From the NCBI GenBank assembly GCA_050084985.1, contig JBITNC010000001.1, forward strand, positions 96,968,001 to 97,032,000: a DNA stretch of 64,000 bases. The letters are read 5' to 3'. Source of the stretch: Nageia nagi (taxonomy: Eukaryota > Pinophyta). The notes below the pieces were generated by a model. It saw nothing but the letters and a program-made list of their open reading frames with translations. It was not told the origin of the DNA and searched no databases. The position numbers and the translations under genes were made by a program. Positions 25,482-36,939 of the stretch are shown one piece after another. How positions within the stretch are numbered: position 1 is the stretch's first letter; the number at the start of each line of letters is the position of its first letter.

Positions 25482-26334
25482 ACTTTTTCTTAAGATATGG
25501 ATTGTTTATTTTGCCTTTTCCATCTCTTTGCTTGAAGTGGTTGTTGTTGTTATTATTATTGCTACTGTTGTTATTATTCTTGTTGTTACTGTTATTGCCA
25601 TTATTTTTGCTATTGTTGTTGCCATTACCTCTTTTCTCAAATCTTTTAGAGAAAGAAGGATAAGATTTCTTTTGATGGTTGAACTTCTTCTTGAAAGGAG
25701 TCTTGGTTGTTCCAAGAGCAATGTTATTATCCTTAGGAGAAGAAATCAAAATCTTTTTGTTAAAGGTTTTCTCATGCTTCAAAAGAAGCCTAGAAAGGTT
25801 CTTAATAGAGAAGACTTCTTCTTCATCATCAAGCCTTGTTTCCATAACCATTATAAAGTTTTCAAGCTTTGAAGAAAGGCTTTGAAGAATGATGAAGACC
25901 ATGAACTCATCATTGATCCAATTGCACCCACAAGTAACAAGTTAAGCCCTAAGATCAATGATTTTATTCAAGTAGATAACCACATTTTCATATTCCCCTT
26001 AATAATATTGAAGAAACTTTTAAAGAATAATAAATCTTCTTGAAAACTTTGAACCAAGGTAGATTTACTTTAGCTTATCCCAATCTTCCTTTGTTGAGGT
26101 TGAAGAGGAAATCATTAGGAGCACATCATTTGAAATTGCATAAAAAATCATGGAGATAGCCAACTCATTCTTTGTGTTGTAGGTATCAATTTCCTTCTTA
26201 TTCATAGAAGCAACAAGGTTCTCATTCACTGTTTGCCAAAGCTTCCTTACTTGCAATTTAGCTCTCATCTGTGGTTTTCAAATCCCATAGTTGGAACCAT
26301 AAAAAATGTGTTTGGGTAAGAAGTTATCTCCCAT
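25396..26334 (-). pseudogene. Copia gag with Asn-rich linker and damaged zinc knuckle
   Basis: Capsid-like gag begins at the minus-strand ATG 26334 (MGDNFLPKHIFYGSNYG), followed by a stop, then MRAKLQVRKLWQTVNENLVA and TKEDWDKLK. After further stops a 168-codon frame covers the C-terminal part: VFIILQSLSSKLENFIMVME, DDEEEVFSIKNLSRLLLKHE, a basic region, and an Asn/Ser-rich tract at about 25540-25640. A zinc knuckle relic follows (CNYYGIQGYKEVDC). The CCHC pattern has lost its second Cys and its His, both now Tyr, so it should not bind zinc. Gag would normally package the element's RNA. Confidence 0.85.
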
Positions 26335-27194
26335 TTGCTACATAAGAATGTGAATAAATAATAAGCATGTGTTTTAAAATAATATTACATGATAAGTTTT
26401 AATCCAAATAAATTATAATAAAGACATGCATGAATTATTTCACAAGTGCAAATGTTTTACAACTTAAAGAATATACAACCCATGTACCCAAATATATTTC
26501 TCATCACCAAGAACCATAGATATAGAGTGATATTATTGAGGCTTATTTTCTTATCTAAAATTAAGCCTTCACCCATATGCTTGCACAAGAGGAGCCCAAG
26601 TATTACCAATCCTCAACCAGTTCACCCTAGGTAGTATTAGAATCTCACAAGGAGAAGTACCTCCTATTTTTCAAGGTTATGATGTATATTAGATTAGCCA
26701 AATTATTAATCTTGATTAAGTTCAAGTTATCCTCCTAGGTTATCTAGATAATCTTTGAATGGATGTGCAGACATGTGGTATCTACACACATGCTTGTCCA
26801 CTATTAGAGTTATATCTAGAAATAGAGGACTTAGGGGCAATTAATAAGTACACATTTTTCACCATTTGGATCATCAAACTTAAAGGCTCTAGTTTGCTTA
26901 TTCTCGCCTCATGGCTCCCCAAATAAGTCATGTTGCAAAATGTACATGCAGATGTGTTCATTTTAGGGGGTTGCTCATTTCAATGTTTGCATTTTGGTTT
27001 GCATAAGCAAATAAATCAAAATGTGAAACATGAAGTAAAAGAGTATAAGTAAAAATAAAATCCATTCAAGATTTGAAACCTAAATGTCCAATTGGTTTTG
27101 TTTACCAACCCTTAAAGGACATCCTTATATCATTCCTAATTTTTCACAAGTCCATTTTGCATAAGGAAGTAAATTGCATTATAACTTAAAATTT

Positions 27195-27500
27195 TTAAGT
27201 AATAAGCATGCATCATTGACTTAAAAAATCTAATTCCTAAGCATTTAAATTAAGTCCTAAGCATGCATTATTAACTTAAAAAAAAATTTCAGCCCTAAGC
27301 ATAAGCATGCATCATTTTAACTTAAAAGTTTAAGTACTAAGCATAAGTACTAATCATAAGCATGCATTATAAAAATTTAAGTTGTAAAACATGCATAATT
27401 AACTCAATTTGCATTTATCTATCTATTTGCAAAAAAAAGATACTTAGCATGCATGATTCAAAAATAGATAAACATGCAATATTTTATCTAGCATGCTATA
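27195..27500. repeat. Cluster of AAGCATGCAT-type words
   Basis: About eight copies of (A/T)AGCATGCAT or ACATGCA, often followed by CATT..AACTTAAAA, within 300 bp, with spacings of roughly 15-60 bp. CATGCA is a palindromic core. The phrase TAAGCATGCATNATTAACTTAAAA recurs almost whole at three positions, so part of this is a degenerate tandem repeat. Confidence 0.7.
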
Positions 27501-29177
27501 GAAAAAAAAAAACAAAAGAAGTATAAATTCCACCCTTTTTTACTTAAAGTTCTATCCCTAAAGATAGCTTACAATTTTAACTTAGTAGTTAAAAAGATAC
27601 TTGTATATAAAAAAATTAGCTTTTAAGTATGTAACCATTCTAATACATAAAGCAATTTCCCTTTTACTTAAAAAATTGCTAATAAAATGGTATTCCTCCC
27701 CTTATGGCAACATGAAAAAAAAAATCTTTAAAGTGTCAAGCTTACTAATATTTATCATTTTGCCTAAGTAAATTACCATACTTAGAAGATAATTTATTAA
27801 GGCAAATAGAATTATACTTCTAAAAAATTACCTTTATTTGTCACATTTTTCTAAAAAATAGGATAACATTTAAGAGTAATGATGTATCTACTTACTCTAA
27901 GGTAATGTAATCATGAGAATGATTTAAAATAAGAGCATTTAATGGAAGGAATTGACTTGCAATTCAAACAAAAAAACAAAATTAAATGCCCTCTAAAAAA
28001 GTATACACTTACTTTACCTTAATGCATTTAATTCTATCTATTTCTTGCATGTCATGATAAAAGGAAGGGGTTGCTTGTTAAAAAAAAGCAAAGAAAATAA
28101 TTGCTTATCAACCACTTAGACCAAAAGAAATAAAGGACTGCTCAAATTTTTGATAAAAAAGAAAAAGTAAAAAAATTGGTGAGTGAGGGCCAAAGAAAAG
28201 GAAGCATGTAAATCGGGGGGAGGATATGCATAGAGGTGCTAGGAAAAGAAAGGGAGAGGGAGGCATCACACAAAGTAAAGAATGGTGCATAATTCTTGAT
28301 TTTTATGATGTGAGGTTCTCACACCCTATGGTTGTGAGAGATGGGGAAGCCACTAGCCCTAAGTCAATATAACTAAAAAACTTATTTGTTGGACTCCCTC
28401 CTCCATATTCAAAAACTTAGAACAATAATTATAATAATAATGCTATAGATCACAAGTCAAAAATTAAGCTCTCATCCTCCTCCAAGGCTGCCTAAAGCTC
28501 TTAAAGTAGCTCTTAAGACGCCCACATTAGAGGTGGAGAAACAATGCATAGAATAAGAAATGAGGGCATGTAGGAGGCATACACAGAGACCATCAGTTGC
28601 AAGAAAAACAAGGAGGCATATACAGAGGAGGTATCCTAGGGACTACATGTTTTCCATAGAGGGTGCTATGCAGTGAGAATGGAGATCAGACCAAGGCAAA
28701 CATATCCTGCTGGAGCTGTGAGAGGAGAATTGGAGGCTAGAGTAAAGTTCAAGGGGTCATATTCTAGAAGGAGCTTAGTGGAATGTGCTAGGGTTGTGCA
28801 AGTCATTTAGTGGAGAGGAGCATAGGAGTAGCTAGGGTTTGGCACCAGGAACATAAAGCAAAGGCAAGAAAGGGCATGATCCATAAAAAAAAAGTGCACT
28901 GAGATCACTTTTTCCCTCTATCAGCCTTCCAAAACAAAACTTCAAAACCTATAAATATTTGATATAAGAAATACAATGCTCACCCCCTTTTTTTTAAAAG
29001 AAATTATATTTGTTTGCAACCCCTTCTACTTTTTTTTATTTTTTATTTTTGCTTACTACTAAGGTGTTAGTGAGTACATAAAAAAAATACAATGTATAAT
29101 TTTTACTTTGTATAAACATAATACAAAAAAAAATTAACTCATATGTAGTAGCAAAAATAATTTATGATAATTTAAGC

Positions 29178-29179
<2 letters not shown>

Positions 29180-29223
<44 letters not shown>
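29180..29223. repeat. (AT)n microsatellite
   Basis: About 44 bp of alternating AT in the copia leader. Confidence 0.95.
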
Positions 29224-29226
<3 letters not shown>

Positions 29227-29485
29227 ATTATCATAAAGAGAAGGTTAATAAAAAAATGTATAACAATTATACATTATTATATTAAACAAAAATTCCTAAA
29301 AAAAGAAATTGAAACTAACACAAAAAATAATGTTAGTATCATGTAATAATCCAATGAGGAAAGGGAAAAAAAAGATTATACCTTTGAAGTTCTTTTACTT
29401 CACAATGAAAAGTAGGTTAAAGAATGAAGACTTCTAAGAAGTTGAAGAGTTCCACACCAAGGATGTGAAGAAGGGCTTTCAAGGA

Positions 29486-29497
29486 GCTCTCATACCA
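29486..29497 (-). other. Copia primer-binding site (tRNA-iMet type)
   Basis: On the minus strand, three bases after the 5' LTR, TGGTATGAGAGC matches the usual plant copia primer site TGGTATCAGAGC, complementary to initiator-Met tRNA, with one mismatch. Confidence 0.88.
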
Positions 29498-29500
29498 ATT

Positions 29501-29953
29501 TGAAGGAACTAATACTAACATGAAAGCTTATAATTCACATCTAAAAAACTCACAAAGCAATCTCACAACATAACACAAGATGTAAGTGGTTCCTCCAACT
29601 AGGAGTACATCCACTAACTAGATCTCACTTCATTCACCAATATGAACTCTTACAATTCTCCTAATCTCAACTTCTAAGCACTATCCTATAGAATAACTTT
29701 ACTCCACAAATTGGTGTTTGATCCAAAGAGAGAACCTTCTATTTATAGGCCAAAATCCCTCTTTGGATCACCCTTTTACCCAATGTACAAAAGCATGACA
29801 TGCACATCCTTTTACCCAAGGGGCATGCTCATGACATGGAGTGTAGGACAAGTTACATTATCATATTCACTTAAATACTTAAGGTATCAAATAGTGAAAT
29901 TACATAGAAGATTATTACAAAACCTTTACAATAATGCATTATACAGTCCAACA
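29501..29953 (-). repeat. Copia 5' LTR (right)
   Basis: 453 bp, TGAAGG...CCAACA, the partner of 21243-21737. It would hold the element's promoter, and a TATA box lies inside it. The base differences from the other LTR are mostly transitions. Confidence 0.92.
29739..29748 (-). promoter_or_regulatory. TATA box in copia 5' LTR
   Basis: CTATAAATAG on the minus strand, preserved in both LTRs; the likely core promoter of the element, transcribing leftward. Confidence 0.7.
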
Positions 29954-30569
29954 AAGAATGGAAAGGATAGAAAAATCTTCCCTATATTAATAAAAATTGA
30001 AATTAACAATTTTTTTTATGATGTATTATGCCTCCTCTTTACATTGATTATGGTTGTAGTAGCCTTGGTATTCTGGTGTAATCAAATGCAAATAACTTAT
30101 TATAAAAAGATAAAAAATAACTCCAAATAACATATTGATGTTCATATTAAAAGAATATATCATTAGTTATAGAAAAGATGGAATCAACATAATATATTCA
30201 CCTTGAAAAAATATATCAATAAAGATCAAATATGAAATTAATATAATGTGGGATAATCATATCATCAAGGAAACACTCAATTCTTAATTTATATAAATAT
30301 ATTGGCATAGAAAAATATAATACCCCATTCATAGACCTATTACACCATTCGCATTCATCATTCAAAAGATATAATATTATTCAAGAATAAATGAAAGCAT
30401 GATATCATAAAGGATGTATCATCTTGAGGTACTATGCCTATCCTTAGATTCTAACTACATAAAAGAAAGCATTGCTATGGAGTGCTAGCCCCATTACTAG
30501 ATACTTTATGGTTAATTCATAACCTAAATAATAAATGAACAATAATAAGGAAAGAGATCATAATCAAAT

Positions 30570-30795
30570 GGTCATAAAGTGATTATAAAATGATGATTAA
30601 TTCCCTAACCAATAAAGGGAGTGATCATAAAGGTGATGGTTAATACCCTAATCAATAAAGAGAGTGCTCATAAAGTGAAGATTGATAACCTCAATGAACA
30701 AATAGAGTGATTATAAAGTGAAAGTTGATAACCTCAACCAATAAAGGGCTACTCACAAAGTGACAGTTAATACCTCAACTAACAAAAGGATAAAG
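30570..30795. repeat. 43-bp tandem array, five copies
   Basis: Units begin near 30570, 30623, 30666, 30709 and 30751. Each reads approximately GATCATAAAGTGAAGGTTAATACCCTAACCAATAAAGGGAGT. Spacing is 42-44 bp except the first, which has a ~10-bp insertion. Confidence 0.85.
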
Positions 30796-30821
30796 AATAG
30801 ATGGGTGGGTGTAATAAGTTG

Positions 30822-30851
30822 AGTCCCACTTTAGAGGAACTAAGTGGGACT
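30822..30851. other. Perfect 10-bp inverted repeat
   Basis: AGTCCCACTT and AAGTGGGACT flank a 10-base spacer, so transcripts of either strand could form a hairpin. No adjacent gene indicates a role. Confidence 0.6.
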
Positions 30852-31468
30852 TAGTTTTTTGTAACATGAACTCGAGATCCTAGGTGCAAGACTAGGATCT
30901 TAGGTAGGATTGTCATCTTGAGCCTAACCAAGATCTTAACCCATGGGATAACGATATGTGAAATTTTGATTCCTAATATCCTAGGGTTGACTTTTAAACC
31001 ATTGTAGCTTCCTCCCCAGCCATTTCACAAACTTCTCACATTGCTCCCCCAAAATCGTGATAGCTTCCAAACTTGTAGACCCACAATCTCGATCCTAGAG
31101 GTGTTCATCTTCCCTCCATCTTACTTCCATTATGATCACCATCATTCCCCCTTTGAGGTACACTCTAGAATCTCTCGTTTGATCTTTTTTTGAGTAAAAA
31201 ATAGTTTTATATGATAGTCTCTTGGGAATTTTATGTATAGAAATTATTTTTAGACTTGTGTATGGAAATATCGATTTTAGTTTGGACTCAACATAGTTTT
31301 AGCTTATTTCCTTCAACTTAAACCCTTTTTATGGTCTCTTTAATTGAAAAATAACTTAGTAATTATCATTTTTTAAATTTAAATAATACTAAATAAAATT
31401 CAAACCACCATTATTTGGATGAACCAATAACTTGGAACATGATATAAGTGAAAAAGAAAAGGGTCTTT

Positions 31469-31524
31469 TTGGTTAATGTTTTACCATAAAAGGGATGCTC
31501 AACAAGTTCTCACTATGTAGGATG
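31469..31524. repeat. 56-bp dispersed direct repeat, copy 1
   Basis: TTGGTTAATGTTTTACCATA and following bases to GTAGGATG recur at 32272-32327 with about four mismatches. The copies lie 803 bp apart. No TG/CA ends or target duplication were identified, so an LTR pair is not supported. Other sequence between 30860 and 33060 is AT-rich and unrecognised. Confidence 0.8.
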
Positions 31525-32271
31525 ACATCATGTTGATGTCATAGGATATGTAACCAGCCTTCAAAAATCCATGTACAACATACCAAGTCTTAATCTCCTC
31601 ATGCATATATTTTAATGTCCCACTACACCCTTTTAGCTTGTTATTTAGTCAATCATCTTTTATTGCTAGTGTGTATTAAATATCATGAATGTTATTGTAC
31701 TAACTCTTAGGTAGCAAATGTACTAACTAAAGGGAAGACCAAAATTCATTTCTAGCCTCTATAATATGATAACATTAGCTAATAGTAGTAGTTCTAGTTT
31801 TAAGCATGAAGTTTATTTTTCTTTTTGTTTGTATAATCATGAATAAAGATATCTATTGATGCTTTGTGTTGTAATAATTAATAAAAGGAGTATATAAAGG
31901 ATTCTAGGGAATAAAGTAGCAGGGTTATAAGGCCATTTTAACCATCCCCATCCAAACAAAGATAAAGAAGGGTTGGCTCATCAATAAGGGAATCCCCAAC
32001 CTAAAATTTATGAAGGAAATTGTATTAGAGTCTCTTCTCTAAGGTAGCCTAGATTTAGAATGCATCCAAGGGAGGAATTATTGAAAATAAATTCACTCTA
32101 TATGATCCCTCCCAAAAACTATTATTTCATTGAAGAACTTGTTATACATATTGAGTATACATCCACATCACTTTTGTAGGTCTTACTAGACAATTTTTTT
32201 AAAACTTTAGAATCTCATAAATTTTGATGTGGGTGCCAATAATTTAATGAATTGTAAGGGAATAAAAAGTG

Positions 32272-32327
32272 TTGGTTAAGGTTTTACCATAAAAGGGATG
32301 CACACCAAGTTCTCACTATGTAGGATG
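32272..32327. repeat. 56-bp dispersed direct repeat, copy 2
   Basis: Second copy of the sequence at 31469-31524, in the same orientation. Confidence 0.8.
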
Positions 32328-33098
32328 TCATGGGCCCCCTATTCAAAGTGAGGCTAGATAAGACACTTTTACATGCATCAAAGCATTTTGTACATGTTTT
32401 AGGGTCCCCAAACAAGCACCTAATTGAAGCATTTTACATCATCTAAATTCTCTTTGTATCCATAATGATAACTTCTAAAATAACTTTGATAACTATTATG
32501 CATTCTATTGGGATACTTCATTCATGTCCCCTGTATACTTCAAAGTCTATAGGATGTCCTCTCTCGATGTGTTAAAACTTATATATATATATATATATAT
32601 TTGAACCCAATAGGAAATAAAAGATAAATTTCATAATAAATATACATTCAAACATAACTACACATTCTTGTTAAAACAAATTCACTACATAGCAAGAAAT
32701 CCTTTTCTTTTATCTTATTCAGTTCCAATTCTTACCAAAGTATTTAGTTAAATAAATTCAAGCATTACTTATTCAAGTATTGTTAATAGGTTTGAATTAG
32801 CAAAGTATAAGACTCATAATGAGTCTTTTTATTAGAGTATTTAATATAGGGGTTTTTAAAGGATCCATAACCTTTTTACATTAGTATGAAGATTTTCATT
32901 AAGTTCCTATAAACAAAATAACTATATATTGAGTCTTACAAAGTTGATAGTATAGGAAGGTAAGGCTATCACAAACATGAAAAAAAAGAGGATAAAATTC
33001 AAAATTTAAGAAGAGGAAATCATTATTACAAAAGCAAATAACAATAAAACATTTAAACCAGTATCCTAAGAGTTGATCTTAGGATACATTCTTTCCTT

Positions 33099-33660
33099 TC
33101 ACCTTGGATCCTCGTAGATATGAGGTTTTAAGACTTGCCTCATATCCTTTGTTCTTACAATCCTATATAGAGTTGAGAAATTCCTCTGACTTAAATAAAG
33201 AAATGTGGGTGTCCACTTGGTCCATGACTTTAGGAGGCCCTCCAAATCATCACCAAATTTAGGTTGTTGTAATACCTTATTGAATCCTCCTTCAACATAA
33301 AAGGATGGTAGAGAATCCTTTGATGGGAGAAGAAAATATGCATCATCCTTTGCATCCTCCTCCTTCAAGGTACCTTCCTATTTTGTAGAATTATAAGAAT
33401 AAACACAATCCATACCCAATCAGATATTGAATGTGTTCTTATCATAAGTGATAAAGTTGAATATAATGTAGAGAAGTCCCTAATGCCTAGGACCAACAAA
33501 CTCACCCTCCTTCATCTCTTGAATAACATTTTAAATGGAGTGAAATAAGTAATGGGTAATATTAGTTTCTCTCACCCCCTTGCAAAGATATTCAAAAATA
33601 CCAAGTGAGAATTGTAAATTGTATTATAATTGTGACCATATTCCATTTGATTGGTGAATG
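33099..33660 (-). pseudogene. Unrecognised decayed coding sequence
   Basis: From about 33660 leftward one minus-strand frame reads protein-like with few stops: LGIFEYLCKGVRETN, then IQEMKEGEFVGPRH, LLYIIFNFITYDKNTFNI, DAYFLLPSKDSLPSFYV and FLYLSQRNFSTLYRIVRTKD, ending at a stop at 33099. Three to four in-frame stops interrupt it, including a TAG after VGPRH. The composition (aromatic, acidic, Ser-rich) is that of an ordinary cytoplasmic protein, and the clean terminal 89 codons suggest a once-conserved C-terminus. I recognise no domain. It could be a host gene relic or an accessory protein of a lost transposon. Confidence 0.5.
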
Positions 33661-34874
33661 AGTACTTCTCCCTTATAATTTTGTCCCCCTTTAGGGGAAA
33701 GCTTGAAAATTTGTACAAAAGCATGGGGTTTATGTAAAATGATATCTCATCAGCCTATACTTTTCCCTCATCCCATGAGAGCACTAAAACAAGAGTCAAA
33801 TTTTAGTCTACCACATAGAATCAATCGAGATTTAGACTAATCACCTTACTTGTGATAAAATATCCTTACTATCATTGTATGCCATAAGAACCTTAAGCTA
33901 TAATAAATAATGATAAGAGTAATTAAATGTGAGATATTGGACTCATTAAAACATATATTATAAAGCCTTAAGAATATACAAAGGATAAACTACCTAGGAA
34001 GGTGGGCACACCAAGTCAAATAAACATCTACCACAACTAGTAACCTTGCAAATTAGATGGGTATGGATTCAATGAGTATGAGTATGAAAAAAATAAACCA
34101 CTCCAAAATCAATCCATATGAAAATTGGACAAAAAATATAGCAATACATTAATATCCACATGAAAAAACTTATGTTACGATGAAAAATATACATCACATC
34201 ATCCAACCCCTTATGCATAGGTTTTAATACTGATATTGAATGATCAATAAAACATGACTCAAACATACAAAATTGGTCTTAGTTCAAAAATTTTCTAAAG
34301 TCAAATAATACTTAATTAATTTGTCTTAGTTCACATTTATTTTAAAAAAACATATAAAATATAATATTAAATCAATTTTTATTTTATTTTCTCTCAAGGT
34401 AGTCCTAGAATAAATTTGACTATCTTGATATAATGAGAGTTTATTTGAGATTTTGTAACAAACATGAAAGGAATTTATGGAGGTCATTTGTTTAAGGGTA
34501 TTTTTTAATGATACATTGAGGGGAAGGCCAAAATAGCATGAATTTGAGTTTTACATATTCTTATACAATGAGTTCTAACCATGAAAAATTCTTAATTTTT
34601 GCATACTTACTAAGGTGATTCATTTATTTCTTGATGGATATTTATCAACATTAAATTTTCATGTATATCAAGTTAGGAATTATATATTTAGATCTCTTAA
34701 AATTTGATTTCATTATATTTTATTCTTCTAAAATTGTTAATTCATGTAGGTGATCCCTTATATATATATACAATCCATGGATCCATCATAGAATAGTCCA
34801 ACTCTTTCCCATGAGCCTGACCAAGAACCCCATTACCCAAGGATGCTCACTTATAAGAAACTATAGTTGAGAAT

Positions 34875-35973
34875 ACCACCTCTATTCAAGGTTGGATTCA
34901 TGATATACTGCAACATAGAGAACTCCACCCTCACCTTACATGGTTTACAACTTTAATGCAAACTGTAGTTGATACTATTACTTCCATAGATCAGGCCATA
35001 GGTGATTTCTAGTCACATAGAGAGGAAAGGAGGAGGTTTTATAATGATGGCCTATCCCAAATATAGATTAATGAGACTTATTACATTAAAAAAGGGGATT
35101 TAAGTTTATATTTTAGGAATCTTAGAACTAGAGAACCAATGGCACCCACCCAAAAGAGAATTTCTGATTTTTGGTGTAGAAATGAGGGGATCATTACACA
35201 TTTTTGGGACCGATGGTGGATGGTATTTGATCATACAACACATAGTGGTGGTAGTGATGTACCCTTTTATTTCATAAATATTTTATGGGTAGAGTTTGTT
35301 ATGGTAAAAACCCTAATTATTTTGATATTTGTGAGTTTCATGGCATTTGTATAGGTAGTTCACAATAGAGGTTAGGGGCATGACTTGATCTTAGATGACT
35401 TGATCATGTTGCACCTCTTATTAGTCCACTTAGAGTCACTATACCTACACATGTACATCATATGACCATAGTTTCAACCCTTGGATCATTGAGTCAACTT
35501 ACAAAGAACCTAGTGGAGTGGGAGGGACTAGCAATTTGCCTAGGATATCTGTACTCCATAGATGTAGTGCTTGCCATGTGATATGTCATGGATCATCCAC
35601 ACCATAAAATTTAGGAGAATTTATGCATATGTTATTTGGTGATATTGAGCATGAGATATATAGGCATGGATTTGCATCTTTAGGTGATCGAGGTGACCAA
35701 CATATTGATTCCTTTGGTAGACATATACATGAGACAAATTTTGACCCATACATGGTATGTATAGTATAATATTTAAACAAGTTCACATGTATATATATTT
35801 AATGAAATTGTAAAATTTTATTAAAATTTGAATGAAATTTTATAAATTATATGTACTTGTAGGTTGATCTTAACACTTTTATGATTCAAGATATTTTTGT
35901 TGATACTACTTTTACTAGCGAGGCACATGAATCACATATGCAATTTATAGTGGTTGATCCTTCAACCTCTTAG
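34875..35973 (+). pseudogene. Unrecognised multi-exon coding relic
   Basis: Three protein-like blocks lie in order on the plus strand. Block 1 (34875-35354) reads TSIQGWIHDILQHRELHPHL, YYIKKGDLSLYFRNLRTREP and HTTHSGGSDVPFYF, with two stops, both TAG. Block 2 (about 35440-35754) reads YDHSFNPWIIESTYKEPSGV, EIYRHGFASLGDRGDQHIDS and HETNFDPYM, ending at a GTATGT donor. Block 3 (35863-35973), after a CTTGTAG acceptor, reads VDLNTFMIQDIFVDTTFTSE and ends TAG. Consistent splice signals and open frames indicate a former gene, possibly of a DNA transposon. I recognise no catalytic motif. Confidence 0.5.
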
Positions 35974-36939
35974 CATCCATTCATGGCAATTTGTAATGTA
36001 TTTTTATGATTATGTTTTTTTTATATCTAGACATGACCTTATAAATTCAAGTAATAATTTAGTCTAACTTTTTTACTTGTTTCTTTTGATCTGTTATAGA
36101 GCTCGGTTGACACCATTTTTTTATCATGAGGTCCACAACTCATCAAAGTGGCCTATAGTGATTGTAGGCATTTCAATTTCTCATGATGTCATGCACAACT
36201 CATCAAGGTAGCCTACAATGGTTGATCCTTCAACCTTTGAGTATGATACCATGATACTTTATAATGCATTTTAAAACATGTCTAGTGTAGTGCATACATT
36301 TCATATGTTTTTTAATTTATAATGTATGATTAAGTTGAACTAAATCTAAGTTTAATACTTGTTTTGTATAGCATAAGACAGTTTCCTCATGATAGATCAT
36401 ATGGAATGAAGGGGAGTATAGATTATGATCCTTCACCTATTTAGGACTAGTTCACATAGATAGATATATATCTAGAGGTGGATGGATATATATATTACTA
36501 TTTTTATTTTTGAGTGTACATTTGGACTAGTTCATGGACTATACATGTATATTCTTATTATTTTGATGTACTCTAGTACATGTTGTCGAGTGCATGTGTG
36601 TACATGCCTAGTTTCCATAGTAGAACTGATATACATGTATGATTTATGTTTTGATCTACATTGATGGATGTTGATGTATTGATATATGTACATGCATTTA
36701 TATACCTTGATATATATGTTGATATGTTGATGCATGCCTAGTGAACTCTAGCTCATAGATGTTTAATAATTTATGGATGAGATTCAAATTTATGTTTTTG
36801 TTTATATTTATTTGTAATTAAAGATGGATCTAGGTAATGTACATGTGAATGTATATACTTTGAATTTGGATGTAATTAATATACATGTTCATTAAAAAAA
36901 TACTTAAACAACCTTAATATAAAATAAAATAATAAGGTC

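Larger units (their letters stand above)
26335..29485 (-). other. Long AT-rich leader of the copia element
   Basis: 3.1 kb between the PBS and gag, far longer than usual for copia. It holds a cluster of CATGCAT-centred words (about 27200-27500), poly-A stretches, a GA-rich segment (28150-28900) and an (AT)n tract. There are no long frames on the coding strand. It may be a genuine long leader or contain older inserted DNA; no nested element ends were found. Confidence 0.6.
21243..29953 (-). mobile_element. Ty1/copia LTR retrotransposon, complete but degenerate
   Basis: An 8.7-kb element on the minus strand, bounded by LTRs that start TG and end CA and flanked by a perfect 5-bp target duplication AAGAA (21238-21242 and 29954-29958). 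Reading right to left: 5' LTR, PBS matching initiator-Met tRNA with one mismatch, an unusually long 3.1-kb leader, gag, protease, integrase, RT and RNase H, purine tract, 3' LTR. Integrase before RT defines the copia order. All domains carry stops or frameshifts, so the element cannot encode its own movement. LTRs differ by about 5% plus indels of ~25 and ~15 bp, judged by eye. Confidence 0.93.

Noticed and set aside
25402-25872. 156-codon plus-strand frame rich in Ile/Val
   Set aside because: It is the reverse complement of the Asn-rich copia gag; the hydrophobic run comes from antisense AAC/AAT repeats.
36482-36735. Overlapping frames on both strands with Cys/Tyr/Ile-rich products
   Set aside because: Caused by local TACATGTATATT-type simple sequence; no protein-like composition.
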